Of a DNA stretch of 64,000 bases, positions 46,303 through 57,700 are shown one piece after another. The stretch comes from Apostichopus japonicus (taxonomy: Eukaryota > Echinodermata > Holothuroidea > Aspidochirotida > Stichopodidae). The notes under the pieces were generated by a model. That model had not been told where the DNA came from. It saw only the letters and a list, made by a program, of their open reading frames with translations, and made no database searches. The first letter of the stretch is position 1, and every line of letters begins with the position of its first letter. The stretch is from contig NC_092566.1 in the NCBI RefSeq assembly GCF_037975245.1, positions 18,137,001 through 18,201,000 of the forward strand. The letters are read 5' to 3'. Both the position numbers and the translations under genes were made by a program.

Positions 46303-47630
46303 TTTCCTTCAGGCTCACAGCAAATTCAAATAGTTTGCTTATTTTTCAAAGCAGCTTAATAAGTTGTATAGAGACAAATGAGCTTTTCGAGTCGGTTGTT
46401 AACGTTTTGTCAATCAAAGTAGGTAATATTACCGTTTATTTAAAGTTGATTACAAGTTTTTATTTTTTGCGGGTATAGGTTACCAAAACTAGACCTGGAT
46501 AGAGTAGTAAGGTCACATATGGAGCAAGATGCATGCTTGTTTTCTTTTCTTATTATTATCATTATAATGATGATTACATTGCATGAGTAGCCTAACTGAC
46601 GCTGGGCTTGTTCTTTTTAGAAAATTTAGAGCTCTGAAACCTGGCGACTACAATGTATTGTACTCGCCAGGTTTCAGAGCACTAAATTTTCTAAAAAGAA
46701 ACAATGGATTATGAAGATACCTTACCATGTTAATTAAATGTATTATATTACACATTAGCTATATACGCCATACATGTTATTCCTTGTGGTTTTAATAAAT
46801 GGATTTCTGGGAAGACATGCACCGAAAGTTAAAGATACTCAGTAATTTTTGTGTTGACTGCAAGTAAGTAAGAAATTTGCGTCTATATTAACCTTCAGAT
46901 AGTAACGCTTAAGTTGCCAGGACTTCCAAACAATTTAGTTTCTCGCTTGCAGGTAATCGAGTTGCCAGATGAACGGGTTGAATCCACTCACCACCCAGCC
47001 GCTCCGCGCCCCACCTCTGCGCCATGCCCGCACTCACATTTCCAATACTGAGGGGACACAAATAATAACTGATGTCCATCCCAAGGGGAAGGGGAATCCG
47101 GTGTCCCTCTCCTATGCGCATTTTACATTGAAGTAAGAAGTTGAAGTTCCAATATTAGTGTGTATTATTAAATGTAAGCCATCGTTGGCTTCCCGCAATA
47201 GCGACAGTGCATGCCTGTTACAATATATTATTTGTGTCAACAATATGGTGAGCAGCATACCCCCAACTCTCCCAATTGGCGTTCCATAAATTCCATACAT
47301 GACGTTATCTGCTCACATCTATACCCACAGGGAGTGGAATAACATCCCCTTTCCATTTCCACCAGTCCCATTAACTTATTAGCTTACACTTTAATGACCA
47401 TGTTGCTACAGATTGGCTGTTCACGTTTGCAGATACATGTAAATCTGCCTCCATTATCCAGAGACATACGAATCTGACCTTACCCCAGTCCATCTCTCCC
47501 CCTCTTTCAACCCGTATCACTTCCTTCTTCTGCAGCTTCTGCAGTCTTATACACGTTAATGTAATAACCTAATTGCCTGAACAGCAGATAGTAACTGACC
47601 TAGTACCCTACGTGTTATTTATCACTACCC
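46303..47630. other. B/C gene 3' flank, copy 4
   Basis: Counterpart of 27470-28800 including the hairpin. No coding potential was recognised. Confidence 0.65.
46618..46693. repeat. Hairpin with 34-bp arms downstream of C2
   Basis: Same inverted repeat as after C1, with arms 46618-46651 and about 46660-46693; the inner pairing CTGGCGA/TCGCCAG is slightly better than in C1. It lies about 315 bp after the stop. Confidence 0.8.
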
Positions 47631-48840
47631 AAGCCTTCACATTTTAGTACAAACACAAATAAGCAGATGACTATGTCCATACCCATCTCAATCATTTTCA
47701 AAGCAATGTTTTTCGCGCGGTCGTAGTGCCGTTAAAAGAGGCAATTTCAACATCACTGAATATTGATCTGACCGCTTTCCCTTCCGCCCAACTCAAGCCT
47801 CTGTCAGCAACCCTGCACTACATTACAAGTTGTGCCAGTTCCCACCAGAATCACTTGAGTATACCATGAAAAACTCCCCATGGAAAACACCAACAATTAT
47901 TACATCTCGCATACAAATGTAGGAATTACTGCCCGATTAGCACCCCTTGAAGCAAAAATGAACCTTAATTTTTGTAGGTACAACCCGAAAATCGCAAGTG
48001 GGTATGTCCAGCCTGTTACTCACGGAGACCGCTGGAGATTGAAGAGGGGGCTGGGAGGGATGCATCAACTTTGGGAGCCCTAGACTAATTGCACACTGCC
48101 CCCACTGGATAATTCGGTGCAATTTGCTGATATTTGCTTTAAACATTGTGTTAACGGTGTTATATAAGCCTAGCTGAAGTCTCTTTTCTCCAACGCTTGT
48201 TTTGAGAACTGACCAACTTTTATTACTAAACATAACATTAATGGCTTATAGTAAATAGGGAATATATTTAATGAACTCTATATGAACTCATATAATGGTA
48301 AGGTATAAATTTGATGTACTCTGTTAATCATAGTTACATATAACAATAGGGAATATATACTCTGTTAATTCCTTGTGACTCATTTGAAGTCCCATATCGC
48401 TACCCTGGAGATATTGCCAGAGTTTAAGCCATCCCTGGGAGATGTTAATTCCCATTTCTCACACTCCATGATAAAGAACATTTCACTAAATTGTGTTTTA
48501 ATATAGTCTTAACTTAATCCATCCAGAACGAACATATTTCAGATGCCAGGTATTATTTTAAAGAAGCAAGTATGAAGGAGGAGTTTAATTTGGAAAGTAA
48601 TCATCTTCGCCTGTGATTCAATCATTGGAACAATTCATTAATTAGTAGTATTATTTATAGATATGTGCTTAATTCTATCAATCACCACTTTGTTAACAAT
48701 GTCCCGTAACATTAGTCCCTCTCAAACTTGCAAGGTGAGAGTTTCAACAATTGAAGATTGTTTAGCAGATTTGAATTATCACTAGAATCAGAGAGGTTTA
48801 CCTATCATTGTTTTCAAGTTCTTCATGTGATTATACTTAT
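47631..48840. other. End of block 2 and unique junction DNA, no gene seen
   Basis: Block 2 stops at 48394 (ATTTGAAGTCCCA). From 48395 the DNA is unique and AT-rich, leading into the satellite. No exon was recognised. Confidence 0.6.
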
Positions 48841-50190
48841 TATTCACCAATTATTTCACAATAAATAATGAGAAGGAAATTAAAAGTCAAACACAAAATC
48901 GAATTTCAACTTTCAACTGTTTATTTTTGTTGTCACCAATTTGTAATTTCTATTCTATAAATTTGATGAACCCCTAGGGCAAGGACCGTATTTGGTTCCT
49001 ACTACCCTATGTACGGTGGGTCCCATTGTGTAACATTACAACAACAATATCTTGGCATTGCTTGTATTACTTCAACGATTATTTCACATTAAAATAAAAG
49101 TCAACACAAAACGACTTCAACTTTCAACTGTTTATATTTTTTGTCACCAATTTGTAATTTCTATTCTATGAATTTGATGAACCCATAGGGCAAGGACCGT
49201 ATTCGGTTCCCACTACCCTAGAGGTACGGTGGGTCCCATCATGTGACATTACATTAACAATATCTTGGCATTACTTGTATTATTTCAACGATTAATTCAC
49301 ATTAAATAATGAGAAGGAAAATAAAAGTCAACACAAAATCGATTTCAACTTTCAACTGTATATTTTTGGTGTCACCAATTTGTAATTTCTATTTTATGAT
49401 TTTGATGAACCCCTAGGGCAATTACCGTATTAGGTACCTACTACCCTAGATGTACGGTGGGTCCCATCATGTAACATTACAACAACAATATCTTGGCATT
49501 ACTTGTATTACTTCAACGATTATTTCACATTAAATAATGAGAAGGAAAATAAAAGTCAACACAAAATCGATTTCAACTTTCAACTGTATATTTTTGGTGT
49601 CACCAATTTGTAATTTCTATTCTATGATTTTGATGAACCCCTAGGGCAATTACCGTATTAGGTACCCACTACCCTAGATGTACAGTGGGTCCCATCATTT
49701 AACATTACAACAACAATATCTTGGCATTACTTGTATAACTTCAACGATTATTTCACATTAAATAATGAGAAGGAAAATAAAAGTCAACACAAAACGACTT
49801 CAACTTTCAACTGTTTACATTTTTTGTCACCAATTTGTAATTTCTATTCTATGATTTTGATGAACCCCTAGGGCAAGGACCGTACTCGGTTCCCACTACC
49901 CTAGATGTACGGTGGGTCCCATCATGTAACATTACAACAACAATATCTTGGCATTATTTGTATTATTTCGACGATCATTTCGCATTAAATGAGAAGGCAA
50001 TTAAAAGTCAAACACAAAATCGACTTCAACTTTCAACTGTTTGTTGTTGTTGTCACCAATTTGTAATTTCTATTCTATGAATTTGATGAACCCCTAGGGC
50101 AAGGACCGTACTCAGTTCCCACTACCCTAGATGTACGGTGGGTCCCATCATGTAACATTACAACAACAATATCTTGGCATTACTTGTATG
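48841..50190. repeat. Satellite, ~225-bp period, six units
   Basis: Six tandem units are marked by ATATCTTGGCATTACTTGTA (near 49049, 49259, 49489, 49718, 49944 and 50168), GTCACCAATTTGTAATTTCT, and a short inverted pair GGGCAAGGACCGTA / TACGGTGGGTCCC. Spacing is about 211-230 bp. Neighbouring central units are the most alike, as expected for unequal exchange. It sits between the peptide cluster and LRMDA. Confidence 0.9.
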
Positions 50191-51738
50191 ATTGATGATT
50201 GATATCAACTGTAAACAATAGCATTCCACAGCTATGAATTGATGAAATATTTAAAGTTGTCACTAAAAAATAAATAAATTCTGAGCCCTGCACTGATGGG
50301 CTTCCATAAAATTGTGTTCAAGAAAGTTGAGAAAAAATTTGGTTTTTAAAATTGGCAACTACAATGTCGGTGATTTCAGCTAAAAATGAATAACAGGGAA
50401 TAGGAAGTTAGACAGCCAATCCTCTTCACTACTTTTTCTGAGACATCGTCAAATGTAGTATTTAGGAATGTGATGTACAATTAGACCTTACCCAATATTA
50501 AATATACACCGAATAATACTGTAAAATCGACTTCATATATGAGCACTTTAAAGGTATCTCCAAAAACAATTATCATAAATAAACAGAGCATGAAAATAAT
50601 TTAAAATATAGCATGAAGATTGGACAATTCAGACCCATATATGAAAACTTAAATTTTTGAACATGCAAAAGCATATCTAATATTCAATCCATATTATTGC
50701 TTAAGGGATTATGAACATATTAAAAAAAAAAATGTGTACATTTAATTTCAGAAGTTACAGTGAGTTACTATATATTGCTCAATGAAACAAAATGCATTGA
50801 AATGTTACCAATGGAGAACAAAAATCATTAAATATTGTAACAGTAGGAATTTAACTTATATTCATTACATAATATAGTAGAAAAGTGAGTGGAATTTTCT
50901 TGTGGACATGTATATAGTGATTTCCCAGAATGGATATGTAAAGTTGTAACTGAAGATGTGACCCTAACTGGATTCAGAAGTCTTTAAGTTGTGATAGGGT
51001 TCTCAACTTCTCATCTCAACAAAAGGTGCTTGCAAATAGTCAATTACCTTGAGGGAAGTTTTAACAATACATTGATGAACTGTTCTGAAATTCATTGGCA
51101 AATTAATTGTTTTGCTTTGTAAAGGAATTCAAACGTAACATGTGCCACCCTGATGTAAGAAATCGTCTAAACCATTTTTGAGATATGTTCATTTAAAATT
51201 TAAAAGTTTATAACAAACCTGAACTTGAAGCAAACAATTGGTGTCATTCTATATATACACATCTGCAATTTTTTTTTTTTTTTTTTTTTGGGGGGGGGGG
51301 GGTAGCTGGTTTAATATTTTATTATATTTCTGCTTCAAAAGTGGATACATCAGAATATGTTATTCATTGGTAGTGAAAGTTGGAACTATAGTGAATCCCA
51401 AGTCAAAGACAATGTTGTGAAAGAAAACAACATTTTCTTTGTCCACGTGCATCTATGACATCACTACTGCTTGCTAAAAATCACTCAAGGTTCAAAATGT
51501 TTAAAATTCAAATGAAAATATGTGAAATGAATAGTGAAAATGTCAAGTAGCAATTGCATGGTAATTTCACATGGATGAAATTCTTCTGTTTACAGGCCAG
51601 AAAATAATTTTTTTTCTATAACCCTCTCTTTCTGGTTCAAAGTAAAGCATCAGTAAATAACAGTCTTTTTTTGGTCCTGATAAGCCTTTTTTTCCAGCTG
51701 GGATCAGCTGATAAGGTCTCAGTATTTCAGCAGTAAGG
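50191..51738. other. Downstream region and probable 3' UTR of LRMDA
   Basis: No coding sequence was found. A minus-strand AATAAA (plus-strand TTTATT near 51318) could end the LRMDA transcript about 420 bp after its stop. A T-run followed by a G-run at about 51269-51302 is low-complexity. The open frame at 51567-51812 is a shadow of the last LRMDA exon. Confidence 0.45.
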
Positions 51739-54700
51739 TCAAAGGTCATTATTTCTGATAAACCTGTTACCCTCAGAGTGTCTGCCGTAATAAACATATC
51801 TGCACTTTCCAAAAGATCCTGGGAAAGGAAAAAAATAGAGAAGGGTTGGGAAAGAATATTTGAAAGAAATTAAATATTATCTTTCACTAAATAGCATCAC
51901 TAAAAACTTTCTCTTGAAGTACAGCCATCTTCATGTCACAAACAACACATCATCATCCTTGGAGGACGAGCAACTCAAAATAGGGTTGCTTTGCTTGTTA
52001 ACTTTTGCATTGTGTTCGTGATTGACATGAATATGGCAACAAAATTTTGGGCCAAAAAAAATCTTTTCAAACAGTAATCACAGATTGCTCGCTGAATAAC
52101 ACTTCTCAAAAATTGCAATTGAGTAATACCTGTTTGGTTTCTAGAAAGTTATCACAGATTGCTAATGGCTGGTTACAGAAGCAGGGTTTCGATTTTCTAA
52201 GAAGATACAAGTTCTGGAATGCTGTACTTAAAATTTTAAAATGGACTGTTGTCAACAAATTTCATAACAACTTAAAGCAATGCAACAAACAGTCATCTAC
52301 TGTACTTCTACCACACTGAATGCTCCCAAAAGTGAAGCTCCCATATGAAAGCTCCAATTAAGGCTTCAAAACCACTACTCAGCTACTCCCAAAAGTGAAG
52401 TTCCTATGTGAAAGCTCCAATATGAGGCTTCCATACCACTACTCCCCAAAGTGAAGTTCCCATATGAAAGCTCCCATATGAGGCTTCCATACTACTCCTC
52501 AGCTACTCCTAAAAGTGAAGTTCCCATATGAAAGCTTTCATAGGAGTCTCCCATACCCCTCCTAAGCTACTCTCAAAAGTGAAGTTCCTATATGAAAGCT
52601 CCCACATGACGCTTCCACACTGCTCCACGACTACTCCTAAAATTACTACCTACTGTAAGTGAAAGGCAATGGTTTATAAAGCACTAAAGCTGGTTTAGAC
52701 TAGTTCTGAAGTATGTCAACATACAACAAAGTTAATCAGTGTATAACAGAAAGTGAAAATGTAATACTATTAACCAAAACTGCTCTCGCACTATATGGAT
52801 GAAAGGCACTGTATAGTTAGATAGATTGGTTACTAACAACATGCCACATCTGTTTATATACACAAGCAGTTCTTAATAAGTTGTAATCATCTCATTTCCT
52901 GCTAACTTGAAACAAAAACTATGTCAATAGTACTGAAACTGCAATGTCAATACTGAAACTGTCAAGTACCCTTGTGAACGTCCGTAAACAGTACTTACAG
53001 CTATTTATTAGACTTGTCATTTTGAGCTCAAATATAGAACATTCACTTCAAGACACATTGTGTGCTCTTGAAGAAGTCCCAAGGTTAATTATGCTGACCT
53101 ACAACTGCAGAACTTGACCTCCAAATTGGTAACAACAATTGACTGTATACAAATCCTTGTTATCAGGGTCACTGAACTTAACGTCACAAGTTCACTTGAC
53201 TTCAGGGAACAATGGAATTAATTAGAACACATAAATATCCCCCACTCATCATCTGTTTTTGTTTTCTCAGAATATATCTCCCACAATGCTAGGTATCAAA
53301 ACACATGACTAATCAGGTGATGGGTTAACGGAACTCTTGATTCTACTTGTTTTTCCAGGACCTTGAACTTACAGCGATGGATCAACACTAGATAATTTAA
53401 GATAAGCCATATTTAAGTGCTTTGACACTGACGGTCTTTCAATCTGCATGCCATTCTCTATGAGTGCTTGCTTTATTCATTAACAGTAGCAGATGCTGAG
53501 ATAATTCGTCACTGACAGAGACCGGCTTGAACTACAGTAGCCTCTGAGAGTAACACAGTTGTTTAAAGTAACATACGAAACTAAACTATACTGTTCATAC
53601 TCATTGTTTGTTAGTTTTGCTTGTCGTTTTAACCATATTTAAAGGGCATCGGAACTACACCAAACTATGTATAAAGTGTTAAAAGTTGCCCCAAATTTTC
53701 AAGAAGTAACTTCCTTGATGCAGTGATCTCCCTAGTTGTTCCCACAAGTTGAAGAGTGTTCCCTTAAATATACCGTAAGATCTCTCTGTGAAGATATGGC
53801 AGTTGAAAGCTTCTTGTAATTTCAGAATGTGTGACCAATATTTCATTTTCTGGTACATTTTGGCCGCAATACGGACATTCTTCAAAACACAGCACAAAAT
53901 TAGTCTAATGTATGATATATTTCTCTCAATTACAAATAATAGGTCTTTCTTTGCACTCATTGGTCATTTTAGTTTATACCAACATACTTTAAAGTAAAAC
54001 GTTAGATGCAAAGTATTTTCACAGTCGCACTTGCTAGTTATTTCCAGAGCCAGAAACCCTTACGATCAAACAACAAGCTAATTCTTGTCTGAGAACCCAC
54101 CCCACAACATTTCTGCAGACTTCCAAAAATTATTTTACATATTTACATAAATACCACTACTGTTTAAGGATGAATAAGTCAGTGTTCATTAATCGCTCAA
54201 GTTTTCGACACTGAATTAAGTATGTCAGCTTTAAAGAATACAGTTCATTGGACAAACCGTTTCTAATGCTATTCTGTTTACAATGGAGATATCCCACCCT
54301 TTGAACCCTATTTCAAAGCATGTCCAATCATGTTTAAGTACTGGTTAATAATCTGTTAAAGTTCCCCAAAGCTTAAAAAGTAAATTGTGCTGACTTCCAA
54401 TAATCATCACGAATTTCTTTCATTTTTGCATGAAAGGCTGCTCCCATTTAAGAGCACTGCACCATATGTTGTGCAAATAGAACGTTCAGCATCAGTAACC
54501 AATTAATCTTTAATAATCAAAGAGTGTAATAGGCAGTCTAAGAGCAATTCATGTATCAAATTGTTACATGGTTTTCAGAGGGTCAGGCAACAAGGTTCCA
54601 TTTTTCTATTTGAGGGTTATGGAAAGACTGTGTTCATAACTGCTGCACTGCAACCTTTGTTGGGACTATTTCAAGAAGTATGATTTAGTTTACAAGTACA

Positions 54701-57700
54701 TTTTGCACGGGATGATGATGATGTCGTTGTCCTGTTTGAAACAATGAAAGCATAATTTTGGGCATAATGAAGGAAAAGTGGATTCAGTATCAAAAATACT
54801 AGGATATACAATAAAAGTATAATGATCAGAGTATAATCACGAATGAAGCAAGACCATACCTTTATGGAGGCCCTCTCGGGAGCTATCTGGCAAAGGTGTG
54901 TAGGGCGTTGACAGGACTTTTACTTCATCACTCTCCTCCTAAAACGATAAGACAGATTAATACAAAACTTGAAAGATTAATTAGAGAAACAAAATGTGTG
55001 GAATGGGAGATCATTGCTTTGCTAATGTTGGAGGTAGCATAATTCACTGTTCCCTACAATAGAAGGATTTGTAATAAGACCAGCATCCAACACGGAAGTG
55101 ATACTCATTCCTCTGTGGACATAAAATCGGCATCCAGAATACAAGTGATACCCATTCCTCTGATGAAATAAAATCTTTGTTCACCATAAATCTATGCCAC
55201 TGTTAATTACATTAATGTCACACATTCACAATAGAGCTGTGACAGTTAGACTTAATACACAAGAATATCAAGCACAGTTAGGGACAAGCAATTGAAGATT
55301 TAAAATTTTGACCAATAGTATTGTGCAATACTGCCATCTTTCCTGTAAATATGACATTGTGCACCTTCCTTCAACTCTCTTCACCTAGAAATTAAAAAAC
55401 TCACCAGATTCGAGTCAGGTTTAGCTACTCTCATGTAAGAACCCCGTCTTTGTGCCTCTTTCTTTTCGTGGACACTGACAGGTCTGGAATCTAAGAACTT
55501 GAGTTGTGGAAGTTTAAAAATAACATAATACCTGAAAGGGCAAAAACAAAAAAAATTAGATTCGGGTTGCCAATGATTCTGGTGCTATATTAAATGAACT
55601 GCTTGCATTTTGACAGAAGTCATGCTAAAATCTTGTATAGGGTTGTGCGGGATCCCGGTAGTCAAGTGAATCCCGGTATCCCGATCCCGGTATTGACTAA
55701 TCCCGATCACAGTGCAATGTGTAACTACTACCGGTATTGGGAAAACAACCGGTTATTACATTCGTTTCGGTATCATTCCCGGGAATCCCGGACATAATTA
55801 AAATATCTACGTGTTACTATTTGAAATAAAGAAAACAAACACGATTTTTTTCTGGTTTCTGTGTTCTTAGTTTGAATAATATCTGATCAACGTACTGGCC
55901 TAGACCTATATATTAACAAATCAACTTTTCACGTAGTAATTTGGACCTAGGCTACACAAAATATCGAACGTTACTTGCGCTCAACATGTTACGGGACCTC
56001 AAAGTTATTCTGAATTTTCGTTAGTTATTCTTCCTTCAAACGATGATTGTCAAGGTTCCCATGTACAAAATCTTACCCTTATGCATTTCACCTCATTTTG
56101 TTATAATAATTTTAACGATTTTATAAATTTTGAGCCAAAACCGCAGGGAGTATATCCAGTTTAAATCCATCTTCGCACAGGACTGTATACAGTATTATTA
56201 TAGCCTAGGGTACGGTACTGGTACACAGCAGTGCAGTACTTGAGATTTGATGCTGTAATGAAATGGATTCGTTTATTAATGCGGGGGGTTCCACGATGTC
56301 ATTTATATTTATCTTTCGCTACTTTTTTTTAATTTTTAGAACTTTTGTACGAAAGATTGATATTGCACGTATTCAAAGTATATTTCCTGGAGTAAACAAC
56401 AGCCGATTAACGATATAAATAAATCTATACTATTCTTATGTATGTAGTTTATAATCCAGTATTTACGTAGCCCCTATGTTATATTCTTATTGTCTGAAGT
56501 TCCAAACACGTGGTTACTTGTTGATCGTTAAAAACTTTTCATTGTGAACTTTTGAACTTGAAGGGGTTGCCCTATTCCAATATCATGGAATAGTGGGGAA
56601 CTCCCAATTTATGTTTGTGTACGGATTACAAGTTTAATCCACGTGCGAACGTGTTAATCTAATAGCGTACGTCGAGTATGAATGAAGGATGGTGTGGGTT
56701 GCTTTTTTCCAAGGTTTGTGCTTTTCTTTTTGGAAGTGTATGTTAAAAAACAAAGGCCCTAATATAGCGTGTTATTTTTTTTATTTTATTTTTTTATAAT
56801 CGTGCGTGTAAGAGTATGTACATAGCCTAGGCTATGCATATTGAATGAATGACATTGACAGTCTCGTAACTAAGTGCGTTGAACCGTAGATGAAAGTTGA
56901 GGAAAATACCGGTTGTAGTTACGATACCGGTATTCATGTTGCAACACTACCGGTTGTGTGAAATCCGACTACCGCACAACGCTAATCTTGTAAAAATAGT
57001 CTTGCATACTTGTAGGTTCACGTCACAGAAATCAGCGAAAGATGATTGCTTAAAAAAGTTTAAATATAGAGATGTGTTAATTTACATTCCTTTTACAACA
57101 ATACCCATATTTGGAAGAATACTGTCAGTTACAACTGGTTAGATCTGTCTCCATCTTGTTTTCAAAGGCTCTATGAAAATTTTTGTTTCTGGTAGGAAGT
57201 TCTTCCATCTGTTTTTTGGCAGCATTTTCTTGCCACTCAGAAAAGTTGTCCATGTACTGTATGAACAGCTCTTGTAGGTTCACATATTGACCATCAATGC
57301 ATACCCTGGATATACAGACTATTGGACCACAAACTGAATTATGAAACTAAACCAAGCTGAAGTATTCAAGGTTTAACTCACAGATTTGAATAATTATAAA
57401 TATGACAGTTACTTTCTTATTTTATTGGCGTTATTCTTTGAAGGTTATTCGGTCACCTTTAAACTGAAACAGAAAATTATCTATTTTTAATACTTAGGTC
57501 TACATCTTTCATGAGGTTTATACATCAAGTGTGAAGGACAGTACTGATGACCATAACCATATTTCAAATTCTTCACTTAAATTGGCAAAATTGGCATCAT
57601 ACATGGCTTCAATTACCTATCTGGCAAAACATATAATCAATAATCTTTTATTGCTACTAACTTAAAAGGAGTGAGAAACTGTTTGCTCTGGCCATGACCA

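Larger units (their letters stand above)
29619..48394 (+). repeat. Block 2 of the ~19-kb segmental tandem duplication
   Basis: Second block, carrying a CLCA remnant, MITE copy 3, spacer, and loci A3, B2, A4 and C2. It is separated from block 1 by 21 bp (29598-29618). Similarity to block 1 ends at 48394, after which the two flanks are unrelated. Relative to block 1 it lacks about 0.86 kb of CLCA sequence and has small insertions, for example near 32883-33010. Confidence 0.88.

Noticed and set aside
48841-50190. CRISPR-like array
   Set aside because: Units of about 225 bp repeat throughout with no unique spacers; it is a eukaryotic satellite in an intron-containing genome.
51567-51812. Minus-strand 81-residue open frame
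   Set aside because: It overlaps the last LRMDA exon in another frame; the exon frame matches the conserved LRMDA C-terminus and the other does not.
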